From Trema orientale (Eukaryota; Streptophyta; Magnoliopsida; Rosales; Cannabaceae), in NCBI GenBank assembly GCA_002914845.1, contig JXTC01000255.1, positions 62,001 through 126,000 of the forward strand: a stretch of DNA of 64,000 nucleotides, given 5' to 3'. The notes under the pieces were generated by a model. The model worked only from the letters and a program-made list of their open reading frames with translations. It had not been told where the DNA came from and ran no database searches. Positions within the stretch are counted from its first letter, which is position 1. The number at the start of each line of letters is the position of its first letter. Position numbers and translations under genes: made by a program. Shown here one piece after another: positions 35,429 to 46,833 of this stretch.

Positions 35429-35885
35429 AGATGACATATAGGAGATACAAAGACAATGATTTTCAAATTCTAGGGTTTGAGGGAATGAGAAAACTGATTT
35501 GGATGCAAAAAGAGCATGAAAACCAAAGACTAAGAGTAGAAAAGCGATGAAATCAACTCTGGTTGGGAGAAAATTAAAAGATTTAGAGAAAAAATTGAGT
35601 GGGAAAGAGAAGAATTAGATTTAAGGAGAGAGGAAGAGAGTTTTCGGTTGAGAGAAAGTGAAAAAAAGTGAGAGAAAAATCATCAAAACCCCTAATTCTG
35701 GCAGAAAAACTGTCCTTTCTAGGACAATTTTTCGATAGACCGAAAAAGTTTTCGGTCTACCAAAAATTCTGTTTTCGCAGTTTTCAGTTAGAAAATAGTT
35801 TTAAAACGACAGATTTGATACAACTAATCATGAAAACATTTATAAATCAACAATTTAGTGAACATATGCAGTAACTCAAGTAACT
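35429..35885 (-). other. UTR-like leader between pol and third ORF of copia A
   Basis: On the minus strand this 0.45-kb stretch contains two palindromic 'ttttcggtctacc' motifs (35728-35766), then a CT-rich run ('ctctcttcctctctcc', about 35630-35645) and 'aaaccctag' just before the ORF. That looks like a plant 5' UTR and may mean the third ORF was captured with its own leader or has an internal promoter. Copia D has a homologous palindrome segment (52.92-53.08 kb) but no ORF after it. Confidence 0.5.
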
Positions 35886-36811
35886 ATTAAACACAAAAAG
35901 GATCAATAAAGCTCATTATGATCAATCATGCCAAGTTCTCTATGAATCATGTAAAAACGATCCTCGTTGAGAGGTTTAGTAAAAATATCAGTAAGTTATT
36001 TTTCTATGCATACAAACTCAAGTACGATGTCATCTTTTTGTATATGATCACGAAGAAAATGATGTCTAATATCAATATGCTTAGCATGTGAATGCAAAAT
36101 TAGATTTTTGGATAAATTGATAGCACTAGTATTATCATATTTAATAGGTACATGATTATAATTCATTCCAAAATCCATTAGAGTTTGTTTCATCCAAAGA
36201 ATTTGAGCACAATAACTACCAATAGAGATATATTCAGTTTCAGTAGTAGAAAGAGCAATATTGTTTCTTACTAAACCATGACACAAGAGAGTAACCAAGA
36301 AAATGACAAGTGCCACTAGTGCTCTTGGGGTCAGTTTGACAACTGGCAAAATCCGTATCCAAAAAATTAGTACTATTAAAGTGTGTGCCTTTTGGATACT
36401 ATAATCCTAGGTTCATAGTACCATAAAAATATTTCAAAATACGTTAAACTGCACCAAGATGAGATTCCTTAGGATTAGATTGAAATCTAGCACATAGATA
36501 AACACTAAATATTATGTCCGGTCTACGAGCTGTTAAGTAAAGAAGTGAGCCGATCATACCTCGATACTTAGTGATATCTACTACTTTACCATTTTCGTCT
36601 TTGTTAAGCTTGATTAAAGAGCTCATCGGTGTTCTCATTGACTTAGAGTTCTCCATATCGAACTTTTTTAGCTAGTTTTTGATGTACTTGGATTGATTGA
36701 TGAAAATGCCTTCTTTGCTTTGTTTGATTTGAAGTCCAAGGAAAAAATTGAGTTATCCTGTCATGCTCATCTCAAACTCACTGTGCATACACTTAGAAAA
36801 TTCTTCACAAA
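35886..36811 (-). pseudogene. pol: pol 3' part of copia A: end of RT and RNase H, inverted
   Basis: From 36811 on the minus strand the frame reads CEEFSKCMHSEFEMSMTG, the segment that directly follows the active-site region in copia RT. It then continues with NFFLGLQIKQSKEGIFINQ and, in 36656-36444, MRTPMSSLIKLNKDENGK and SLLYLTARRPDIIFSV. RNase H is at 36349-35996 (IALSTTETEYISIGSYCAQI, NTSAINLSKN, KHIDIRHHFLRDHI). The end FTKPLNEDRFYMIHREL reaches about 35900. Stops near 36740, 36440, 36350 and 35993 are present. It complements the plus-strand part ending at 31353 with no codons missing or duplicated. Confidence 0.9.
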
Positions 36812-38226
36812 TTACTATCACTAGGAGTAGACAAAATGCACCTCATAACAGAAAGGTATTCCTCATCATGGGGAGAGTCATCCTCATACATCACAGAAGG
36901 ATCATCCTCATAATCGGGCTCTGAAGGATCTATCACCAAAAGTTCATTATCATCCTCAGGTTGGGAATCATCCTCACAGTCAAGGACTAAAGCACGTTTT
37001 GGATAACGAGAAGCTATATGACCTTTGGCATGACAATGGTGACACTCTATCTGGGTCGTAGAAGGGTGAGAGCTAGAAGATACTTGTGATGTATTCTTAT
37101 CTGAAGCCTGGGAAGGGGCATTAGGTGTAGACCCTATTGGTGGCTTAGAAGTGGTAGCTGGAGAACTAAAGCTAGACCTAGGATAGGTACAAGTGCGACT
37201 AGAGGGCTGAAAAGTGGTACGTCTAGGGTCAGAATTAAGGTACCTCTCATACTCTAAGGCTGTCTGATAAGCGTCAGCTAAAGTACATAGGAGACGAGCT
37301 CTAACCTCACGCTTGAGATCGGGCTTAAGTCCAGTGATAAACCTAGAAATAAGAACCCCCTCTTCTTCATTAACCTCACATCGGACCCTCAAAGACTCAA
37401 ATTGGGACGTATACGTACTAACTGTGGAGTTGTTTTGCCGAAAGGTAAGAAATTGATCTAACAACTCATTCATGTAGTAAGGTGGTACGTATTTAGTCTT
37501 AAGAACATCTCTCATTTCATCCCAAGTTAGAATTGGTGGACGACGTCTAAGGTCAACATCACGAACAACAGTTTTCCAAAAATATTTTGCATCACCCACT
37601 AGCTTAATCCTAGCCATACTAATGCGCTGAGCCTCAGTCATGTTATACCAATCAAAGTATTTATCTATCTGATCCAACCAACGTAAAAAGGTAGAGGGGT
37701 CTAACCTACCTTCAAACTCTGGAGCATCCAACTTAACTTTCCTAACTAGATCATCAGCATAAGTGTGTCGGGATGCTTGATAGTGAGGTTGTCTATCCTG
37801 AGGTTTGATGTGCCTAGGATAATGGGTGGAACGAGGTGGAGGAATAGGGTCAGGAGCATTATAAGTGTCGGGATAGGCATCGGCAATCGGAAAAGAAGCG
37901 CTAGATTGGCCTATGTGGATGGGACCAGTTGGGGTGGGTAATAAGCCTGAAGGGTGATGTTTAGTGTCTTTAGGATGAGTGGGAGAACTAGATTTTGAAG
38001 AGACATTCGACACAAAAACAGGATCAGATTGTGAATGTTTTTCATTATTACGTCTGATTTGTCTAATCTCTTCATCCATATTGTCCATTCTAGTGCTATA
38101 TTTGGCAACTGCATCAGTAAGAGTTTGAAGCATATTCTCTATTTTATCAAATCTTTTATCATGTTGATCTTAACGTTTCTCAACAGTTTCAACAAGGCTT
38201 TCAAGGTCTTTCATAGTCATAGGCAT
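36812..38226 (-). pseudogene. gag: gag with one internal stop, truncated at inversion breakpoint
   Basis: The likely start is the ATG at 38226 (MPMTMKDLESLVETVEKR), followed by a single TAA at 38172. The next 442 codons (38133-36805) are fully open. Order: coiled-coil-like N terminus (MDNMDEEIRQIRR), a Pro/Ser-rich region, capsid domain (KLDAPEFEGRLDPSTFLRWL, ILTWDEMRDVLKTKY, FRQNNSTVSTYTSQFESL) and a zinc knuckle CHHCHAKGHIASRYPKR whose last Cys is Tyr. The C terminus is acidic. The final codons come from across the breakpoint. It is the best preserved frame in the window but carries a nonsense and a knuckle mutation. Confidence 0.87.
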
Positions 38227-38580
38227 GGTGAAAAAGAAAAAGAAAGTGATGCTGAGACAAGACTAGAATTGTATTAACTAATGAGAAAAATAAATCAAGC
38301 AAGATGCACACAATATGAATGAAAATCTAATGAAAACAATTATATAATGAAGGAAAGTTCTAAAAAAAAAAAAATAAAACAAAGCTTTTTTTTTTTTAAT
38401 TGAGAAAAATTAAAACAAAAATTTTAAACTTGTAGTAAACTAAGATCCATTGCAAATTTAATTAAAAAGTCAAACAAACTAATCTAAAAGTAGAGTAATC
38501 AAGGTGGAAGAGATATNAAAAGAAAAATTTGGAGAGATTTCGGCAGAGAAAATCAATTCAGGCAAAGGAAATTGAACGAG

Positions 38581-38592
38581 GCTGTGATACCA
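38581..38592 (-). other. Primer binding site of third gypsy
   Basis: The minus strand reads 'tggtatcacagc', 11 of 12 identical to the initiator Met-tRNA PBS, two bases from the LTR end. Confidence 0.75.
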
Positions 38593-38594
38593 AT

Positions 38595-39090
38595 TGATGT
38601 AGAACAAGAGTGAAGATTTAGAAAAGATGAGAGAAAGAAGAGAAAGAGAGGAATTTAAGAAGAATTTAGACAAGAAGAGGAAGAACTTTAGAGAGAGAAG
38701 AAGAATATTAGAGAGAGAATTTCTGAATAGTTGTATATCATTAATCAAGTCTGAAAAATAATGAACATAGAAGAGCTTATTTATAGTGAAGCTCTTAGAC
38801 AAAACTAGAAAACTGACATATTCTAGAACCAAACATAAAAGGAAAATAATAAGCTAGTTACTCAAAATTTAAATAACACCCTAATAAAATAATTAAATAG
38901 CTAAATATCTACTTTCTATATTTGCGCTTAACATAAGTACGGAAAGTAGACGTATGATCTCCATCAATTAATCATTGATATTTCTGATTGAAACACAATT
39001 AACAGATATTCAATCATATGACAGCTGTAAAATTCGGACAAACACGTTCAAAAATGCCATGTCAAATATTGCAGTGATGTTGCAACATCA
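38595..39090 (-). repeat. 5' LTR of third gypsy
   Basis: The left edge TGATGTAGAAC follows the PBS; the right edge is inferred from 'gcaacatca' at 39090, which gives a TGATGT/ACATCA inverted terminus and a 496-base LTR. The minus strand contains 'cactataaataagc' near 38780, a plausible TATA box. The right edge is less certain because no second LTR is available. Confidence 0.55.
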
Positions 39091-42024
39091 ACCCAGAATC
39101 ACTGTCAGTAAACACAAACAGTGATGTTGCAATATCGCAAATGACAATGTTCTTTTTCTTTTCAATATATATTTTATTAAAAAGAAAAAGAGCAGAAGCT
39201 TAGTGAACCCAATAATGAAAAGAAGTGTTATCTTCCTAAAATACAACAAAAAACTCCAAAAACATATTTCAAAAAAAAAATCCCTCATTTTTTCACTCTG
39301 TTTTCATTTTTTTTTTTTTTTACTCTTTTCCTTTTTTTTCAAGTCTGAATTAGATAAAAAAAATCAAGACAGCATTAATTAGATTTCTATAAACAGCTCT
39401 AAAACCATAAACGTAGAGGGACAGATCATCAAAAATAAAAAGAGAGATCATTATTACCATTAAAAAAAAATTCCAAAAGAGATAACAAATATCAAAGGCA
39501 AAAAGGAAACTCCTAGAATATTCTAGATTATACCCTAAAAAATTAAGGACATAAAAATAAAATATCCAAAAATCAGTATACATACACACATATACATATA
39601 TATATATATACATTTTTATCAAAATTTATCTCAGACAATAAAAAAATAAAAATATCGTGGTTTTAAAAAGAAAGTTTCAATAGTTCAGCAAATAATCCCA
39701 GTGAAATAACACAAAGGCCCAACTATAATAACTTAGAAATAAGAGAAATTTAGGTGGATGACGAAAATTTTAAATTTGATTAAGTAGATGTCTATTTTTA
39801 AAATTTTATAGCTAAATGTCCAGGTAGATATATTTTTACACTTGGTAGATACACATATCTACCAATTTTAGTTACTATTCTGAAATGTACTGAGTATATA
39901 ATTTTTTATACTTGGTATATAAAATTTTACACTTGGTATATATGCATATATACCGGACATTTTGCTATAACTTTTGACAAAAGAACATTTACTGAAATTA
40001 GGCCCAAAAGTTGGTCATATTTCTATAAGTCCCTAGAAATAAAGCCCAATTTCTAACTAAGTCATAAAACCAAAACCGAAAGAGTATCATGAATCCACCA
40101 ACAGAAACCCATATTCATGGACCAAAACCCAAAAAGAATCCAAACGACAAAAACAACAGATCAACCCTAAAAAATATAACTATCAAATATTTCCACGGCA
40201 AAACAGATCAAAAAAAGCAAGAATCACTCCATACGAACATACACAAAACCCTATAAACAACAGTCCAAAACACATAAAAACCAACACGAAAAAAAATCCA
40301 TAAAAGAACAAAGTTAGAGAACAAGGAGATACCAGAAAAAGAGAGAAGATGATGGAACAGCTTAGATCCATACAACGAAGCCCACAACAACAAACAGAAG
40401 ATCAAAGGACAGAGGATTTAAAAAAAAAAAACAAAAATCCAAGGACACAAAAAAGAACCCTAGAAAAAACAGGGAAGAAGATAAGAATTTAAAATAAAAA
40501 AATAAACGAAAAAGGCCATAACTGAAAGAGAAGAACAATCTAAAGAAAGAAAAAGATGAAGGTGTGAAGAACCAAGGAAAGAGAGAGAAGAAGATACCGA
40601 AAAGACAAAAAAAGAAGGTCATCCAAGGAAACCAAAACTAATGACAACATATCCAGCGGATATAATAGTCAAAAACAATGCGTAGTTTAATCTATTTCAT
40701 AGAAACAATGATGGTAAAAAAGACAACTCGTTTTTTTTTTCAAATGAAAAGAACATGTTTTGTAGGTAAAACCATATTTAATCACTTCCATACAAAAAAA
40801 AAATGTTGTAGCGGATGAGTAGTGTCCAACACCACACTTTAATAGAGCTGTGCGAGGACATAAGTGGTGCCCAACCCCATACTTTAATAGAGTTGTGTGA
40901 CCCATCTCATACTTATGGGTGGGCTCCACAATTCTATAAGAGTATAGTATTGGACATTATTGGTGTCATTTACCATTTTTGAAAAAAGAAAGATGCAGAA
41001 AATCACAGGCTCATAACAAGTTGTTTCTCATAACAAGTTGTTTTTATAAAGAGTAGAGTTCAAATTTAATAGCATATTATTTTCATTTCTTAGTAGCTGT
41101 ACTACAAGTCTGCAAGACTAAAGGTTTTCTGGAGATGGTGGTAGCTAGCTTTTAAGTAGGGCACATTTACTTCATCATAGTTGTAATTGGAATTAATTGA
41201 AGGAAAAATAAACGGAAATAAAAAAGAAAAAGAAAAGAAATCATTTCGTCCGTAGAATTTTTCTCTAATTTATATATATAATATCATTACAAACTAAGAA
41301 CTTCATAACATTGATATACAAATTGATACGTATTGATATTACTAAAGTACCGTGTAAAGGATTTAGTTATAAAAAGACTTTTACGAGGAAACTAGAGTCC
41401 ATTAAAACTTTATAGATGACAACCTAATTGTGATGCTTTTCATAAAGAAATTGGAGTCTATTAAAACTTCATGGGCAATGACCTTAGTTGTCCCTTTGAA
41501 TTTATATAATTATAGTTTTTCCCAGTTTTTCGTTAAAAAAGAAAATCAATAATACCTTTAATATTACCCACGAGTTTTTTTTTTCTTTTTTAATTATGAA
41601 CTTTACTTATATTATTTTGAAGTACTGAATTTTATACACACTTTAAATAATTTTTCTTTCGACTTACTTTAAATACTCCTTTTAATTCTATATTGGCCTA
41701 TATTGATTAATTTGTTTTAAAATTAGCTAAGAAAATTTCAGTGTATACCCATCCTATCTCTGTCACTGTTTATGGGTACCAATCTAATTAGAATGCTTGA
41801 GTACTATGCAAATGTTTCTCTTTCTGCTAGACTATTCATAATTCATTTAGAAAAAAAAAAAAAAGAAGTGTCTATTAAAACTTAATAATGATAATAATAA
41901 ATGAAAAAGTGATTACACGTAATGCCATTTCTTTTGGGGTAAGGAAGTACCCTTCTCTTTTTTTTCCCCCCTGTTAACATGTAGACCCACCATGTTTTTT
42001 GGTTCTATACTTTAAGTAAACATC
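39091..42024. other. AT-rich intergenic DNA
   Basis: No gene recognised. The minus-strand open frames at 40.18-40.62 kb are T-rich shadows of a purine-rich run. Small structures: repeated 'cttggtatataaaatttta' variants at 39.84-39.96 kb; 'aaccctagaaaaaacaggg' purine-rich sequence at 40.44-40.60 kb resembling a UTR or LTR leader; and a tandem duplication at 41386-41435 and 41448-41498 ('gagtccattaaaact' and 'gagtctattaaaact'). Confidence 0.5.
40815..40945. repeat. Possible MITE-type duplicated segment
   Basis: 'caccacactttaatagagc' (near 40830) and 'ccccatactttaatagagt' (near 40877) are two tandem copies about 47 bases apart, followed by 'cccatctcatacttatgggtgggctccac'-like sequence containing a short inverted repeat (the core 'cccat' and 'atggg'). 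This resembles small DNA transposon ends. No target duplication was identified. Confidence 0.3.
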
Positions 42025-42982
42025 TTAATCATTGGAAAGATTACCAAACAAGTGATCCCTATTGAGATGAAGTAAACATGCCATAAAACTCTTATGGACC
42101 TTCTTTCCAACCCTCTCAATGAGTTTGGAAGATTGGACACGAGATGCTTGAAATCCAATTGCATCTAAATACCAACCACTTCTTCCTCGAAACCCAACTA
42201 TCAGCTGTCCATCCATTGGAAAAGTGAATGGCGTGCCTTCTTCCATTCCATATGGGCCAAAGGTTCTTTTGTTGCTCTTAAATGTCAGTGACCGGATCAC
42301 TGGACTGCCTCCAGACACCACTGGGCTGTAGTAACCACTTACACTCACTATGTACTCCTCAGGGTATTGTAGCATAATCTGAATTCATAATTTTTTCCAA
42401 ACGAAATACTGTGTAAGTTGCAAAAAAATAGAGAGATTGCTATGTCGTATAGTTAATTAATATATTCATAAATTATTTATATATTTTAGGCCAAGAATAA
42501 ATACAAAACCTATAAATATTTGAGATCATCATAAGATTAAATTAATAACTTATTTAATTTGGGCTTAGCGCACTAAAGGTGAGGCCGAAGTCGATTGTCT
42601 TAGTGACTATTGTGGAATATTGAAAATAACTAATTAACGTTGTTATTTATGGTTTTTGTTGTAGTGAGAGAGAAATGTGTGTTTGTCTTTTTTATTTCTT
42701 ATTATGGTAGTTTAGTAGGATAGTGAAGAAAAAATAGCATTAATTAATTACCTCAGCTCTTTGAGAGCCTCCATTGCCCCCATGTTTTTCTGCTGCGAAT
42801 GGCTTGCCATTCTTATCATACACCACACTGATTGAATCGATGCAACGACAGTAAACGAGTGTGATTTCTCGAACCCCATTGTAGGTCCCATCGTCCCAAG
42901 TGTTCCCGTCAGTCCCTCCCCATGGTCCCACAACCTTACTCTTCTTTTTCCCATTTCCCTGATTTTGTTCTTTTCCACTTTC
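42025..42982 (-). CDS. Jacalin-related lectin, two exons visible, first exon not found
   Basis: Mannose- or galactose-binding plant lectin. Upstream exon 42982-42752 encodes a Lys-rich lead (GKEQNQGNGKKKSK) then VVGPWGGTDGNTWDDGTYNG and SISVVYDKNGKPFAAEKHGG; the last exon 42378-42025 encodes LQYPEEYIVSVSGYY, IRSLTFKSNKRTFGPYG and GWYLDAIGFQASRVQ, followed by a 37-residue C-terminal extension to TAA. The 373-base intron (42751-42379) has GT/AG ends and is in phase 0, so the domain reads through without a break. Conserved GPWGG, F-GPYG-EEGT-F and GF-GR-G-YLDAIG are all present. The acceptor AG at 42984-42983 precedes the first exon shown. The initiating exon must lie upstream; a long TA repeat and poly-T follow at 43042-43110. 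No stops: probably a live gene or a very recent pseudogene. Confidence 0.88.
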
Positions 42983-43038
42983 CTATACAGATTCCATGTG
43001 TAACATTATCTAGCTGTGCTCAACGTTCACTTGAATTT

Positions 43039-43041
<3 letters not shown>

Positions 43042-43096
<55 letters not shown>
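43042..43096. repeat. TA dinucleotide microsatellite, about 27 units
   Basis: An uninterrupted (TA)n tract ends in a run of 15 T. It lies 60 bases upstream of the visible lectin exon, in its first intron or promoter, and is likely length-polymorphic. Confidence 0.95.
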
Positions 43097-43111
<15 letters not shown>

Positions 43112-45359
43112 AATAATATGAAAAATTATTATTTTTTCTTATTGAGAAAACACGAAATCATCATATCACTTAAAAGGAAAATTATAATCCATTAACAGTG
43201 TTTTTAGCTTTCGTCTGAATTATAAGAGATTATATATAATCTCGTCTGAACTGCTGTTAGAAGAGAATTGCCACAAGAAGTTATTTTAAATTTGAAGAGA
43301 TGCCATATATTGTGTCATGAAGTTGCACATAATTAATTAATTTATATCAAAAGAATATTCAAGCAAAAGAAAAATTATATTATTCCCTAAAACTAGTGTA
43401 TGGCACTTTGTTTTCAGTTTGACATGGAGCTAGTGCAGAGTATGAAATAGGGTTTGCTTGGATTCACTTTCGTTTTCTGTTTTTTATTTTTTTAAATAGA
43501 AAAATAGAAAAAAAATTTTGGAAGTTTGCTTGGCAACCTTGTTTTTGTTTTTTATTTTTAAAAATTATTACCAAAAATTTCAAAAAAAGTGGTAACAAAA
43601 AATTTCTAATACCTTTATTTTTTAAAACAAATTTCAAAAACAAAAGAACATACAAATATTTGTACACAAGTGTGTACATACATATATATATACATATACA
43701 AATATAAGCCTATATGACTTGCTTTATTATTGTTTATACTTTATTGTTTTTGAAAACAAATAGTGAAATAAAGTTTGCCAAGCATGTTTCTTGTTTAAAA
43801 AAATTGAAAATCGAAACAAAATTTTTACTTCTGTTTTCAGTTTATTTAAACAAAAAATTGGAAGTGAACCCAAACAAATCCTTTACTATTTCATTCAAAC
43901 GCATGAGTCCTCAGGATGTCACCTCTCGAAGCGAGAAAAGAAGGAAAAAAAAAAAAAAAGAGTAAAGAAAACTGTTAAAATAAACAAACAGATACCGCAA
44001 CTGATTGATTATTTTAAGTACTTATAAGAGTAAAAAGCAAAAGTGAGTAAAAGAAGCTATAACTAAGAAAGACCATGCGGCCAACATATTTAATAATTGC
44101 AAAATATAGAAACACTTGGTCCCTTACCATGTCGGTGAGCTGCTTAAAAAAAAGTTCCAAAAGAAGATTGGCAGGTTTGGATACATATGCTGATCACTCA
44201 GCGATGAACAGAATAAAGGAAATGCTATAACAACATTAAGGGCATGGCTATGCTGTTTGGTGGATGGTGATATGCTTATTTAGATATGTCTACAGATATA
44301 TATTCATATATATAGTTGCACGGGAATCAATTAGGTAAAGCTAATTTGACTTGTATAACAATATTAACAAGTATGGTCCATATCAGTACACAACTATCAT
44401 CTAGTTAAGGCAAAGATAATACCAAAAAAGAAATGATAAATTAAAGCATAAGAACTATAAAATGGGACGGAAATCTAACGCAGTATCTGGTTCCATTTCT
44501 AGCATGCATGGACCAGATATATATATATATATATATGCTAAAGTAGAAAATATGTCCAGCACGAATATTTTTGCTTTTGCTTTGTACGTTACAATCTCTG
44601 TTAGAAAAAGTATAAAATATTTCTTACAAAGCTGAAATTAAAATTTTAAGAACTACACATTTGGTGGCTCTCCGGACGATCGAATGTGGCATCTAGTTAG
44701 TCTTGGCCAAAAAAGTAGACACAAAGAAATAGAGAGAGAAAAAAAAGGAACTAATGGCTCTCTAGAAGGTCTTACGGCTCGTGCTTAATTAATTATGGCA
44801 TAATCTTCTTTACATGATTCGCTTACTTTAATACGCTTCCTTTTTTTTTTTCCTTGAAAGAAATACGCTTCCATATTCTCAGTACTTCGTTCTAATACGA
44901 ATTCTATAGACCAAACCGAGACAGTATGTAAAAGGCAAACAAACGCAAAACACAAAAGTAGAAAAAGCTTCAACAATCTATCATAACTGACTAAAAGGAC
45001 CTGAGTAGGACTAATTTGGACCAAAATGAGCTTTTTTGTACATTTTTTTTTTTAAAAAAATAATATTTTTAGGAGTGTCAATTACATATTAATTATGATA
45101 AAAAACTTCTTGATATAAAAAAAAAAGTCCTAAATAATATTTTTTATTTATGATTAAGATTTTATTAACACTTCTAAAAAATATCATTTTAAAGAAAATC
45201 TACAGAAAAAGAACATTTTGGCCCCGTTAGTCCAACGAGTCATTTCTCAATAATAAGTTCATAGGAGAATAATAAAGTAGGGCTTTTTCTTTTCGGGAAA
45301 TTTGGTAGCTTACGATTTTTGACATTTTTTTTTTTTTTTTTCTGTTTTTTCCGGTGGTA
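43097..45359. other. AT-rich intergenic DNA upstream of the lectin
   Basis: No gene recognised. It may hold the lectin promoter and first exon, but I could not place a start codon with a matching splice donor. A short (TA)n tract is at 44519-44536. Hydrophobic minus-strand frames at 45.02-44.79 and 43.68-43.46 kb have no family resemblance and T-rich composition. Confidence 0.5.
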
Positions 45360-45849
45360 CGGTCAAACTTCCAAATAATACAGACTCCTGTACAATTATC
45401 CTTTTACATTGAGTGTACACGCGTCAGTTTTTTTTTTTACTGAAATATATTGACAGACTTTGTTGTGCGCGTCAGTAGGTCAGCTGCTGACACAGGCCGA
45501 TGTGCTGATACGCACAATTATCTTTTTGTTTTAAATGTTTTTAAAAGTAGAAAACTGTTTTTTCTGTTTTTTAAACCCTTTTTTTGTCCTTACCATTTCT
45601 GTTTCTTTTGCTTTTGAATTAAATGTTTTTATTCCAAAACAATTTTAATTCCTTTATTTGGGCATGGCTATTGTAGGAATTTTTTTATTATGTTATTTTT
45701 TTGTTGGCTGATTTTATATGTATATTTATTTTTGCTTTCTTTCTTTCGTTCAAATATTCATTTTTTTAATTTAAATATTTTAGAATTTTTTTTCCTTTTT
45801 ATTATGGTTTTATTTAAGAAAAACTTTTATCAAAATTAAATAGTGGTAA

Positions 45850-46258
45850 GTATCTATTCAGGTTTCGTAAGTATCTTATTATCTTATTAAATTATATATA
45901 GCAACGGAAAAATTAGTTTGGGAGTTAGACAATTCTAAATGCACCCAAAGAAAAATTTACTATAAATAATTTTATATTATGTTTCTTATGATATCCTGAT
46001 AAATTGATAAAAAGAATTTTACAATATAGGGTATCCAATCAATTAATCCTTGGTATATGGATAAATTTGGAAGAAAAGAAAGCACAATATATACTACTAG
46101 ATTACTTATAATATCCAGACAAATGAAAAAATAAATAAAAAATAAAATATTACCATAAGTATCCTACTTGGTTACTTATGGTTATATGGGAAAAGATGGT
46201 CAATAAGATTGGTATAAACTTAAAAAAAAAATATATATATAATATAACTATAGGTATC
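45850..46258. repeat. GGTATCC degenerate tandem repeat, left block
   Basis: Recurring words such as 'ttacttataatatccag' and 'aagtatcctacttggttac' at intervals of about 45-70 bases. The block continues at 49303 beyond the LTR element that split it. Confidence 0.6.
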
Positions 46259-46833
46259 TGTTATGCCTAAATTTCGTCAGACTCATTTTTAAGGTCCATG
46301 TATTCTATCAAATATAGATATTAATCACCGGGGACCATACATTTTAAGAAAAGGGTAATTTATATTTAATTATCATGATATTTATATCGTAACAGATAAA
46401 ATCAGGTAAGTATCTCATTACTCAATTACTAAAATATTATCTAAATATATGATCTCTAATCGAAATCCTAATTATGACTGATGTCTTCTTATATAAAGTG
46501 GCATTCCTCTTTGTTAGAGGAGGATCACATATAATTCTCTACAATATTCTTCGTCTGACATTAATCTCATTCGTACTCTCCATCTATTCTCTTAATTGCC
46601 ACATCATAATTCTCAAATTCTCTCATGTCTTCATAGAGTATATTAACTCATGCTTCTTTCGCAGGGATTGCGGAACTACATTTGAGCTTAATCCCTACAA
46701 AGAGTATGTTGGCAGCTCTCACGAGCATATTCTGAATCTAACAAGCAGTTTTTCTTCTCTGCAAAGACTCACGCTCACAAGTGGTCATGGACCTTTAAAA
46801 AATTCAATTGTAGATTTTTAATGTTTCTCAACA
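46259..46833 (+). repeat. 5' LTR of non-autonomous element
   Basis: Collinear with 48731-49302, roughly 88-90% identical by eye. Its right edge ('ctcaaca', 46833) is less certain than its left because the two copies differ over the last 20 bases. Confidence 0.82.

Larger units (their letters stand above)
26538..36811 (+). mobile_element. Copia A: SIRE/Maximus-like element with inverted 3' half
   Basis: The 5' half (26538-31353, plus strand) holds a truncated LTR, PBS, gag, protease, integrase and RT up to a point just past the active site. The 3' half lies on the minus strand from 36811 to 32380: remainder of RT, RNase H, a third ORF, polypurine tract and 3' LTR. The two halves together make one collinear element. 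Between the halves (31354-32379) is a piece of a different copia, which was probably the insertion target. The simplest reading is a 5.46-kb inversion of 31354-36811 after insertion. Confidence 0.85.
36812..39090 (-). mobile_element. Third Ty3/gypsy lineage: 5' LTR, PBS and gag only
   Basis: On the minus strand an LTR (39090-38595), a PBS and a gag gene are followed immediately by the inversion breakpoint at 36811/36812. All of pol and the 3' LTR are missing. The gag sequence differs from the two Tekay gags in the window, so it is a separate family. Family assignment beyond Ty3/gypsy is uncertain. Confidence 0.78.

Noticed and set aside
38517..38517. Ambiguous base n
   Set aside because: A single unresolved base next to an A-run in the leader of the third gypsy; assembly noise without biological meaning.
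40183..40622. Minus-strand hydrophobic open frames (Phe/Leu/Ser-rich)
   Set aside because: They are the complement of an A/G-rich run; the apparent membrane protein is a composition effect without any family resemblance.
44785..45024. 79-codon minus-strand frame with a hydrophobic stretch, considered as an upstream lectin exon or signal peptide
   Set aside because: No splice donor in a suitable phase leads to the lectin exon, and the sequence does not resemble jacalin-lectin N termini.
46474..46821. 115-codon open frame, with a 111-codon parallel at 48946-49281
   Set aside because: Both lie in LTR copies at the same place and differ by many non-silent changes, so the openness is shared descent of a noncoding LTR.
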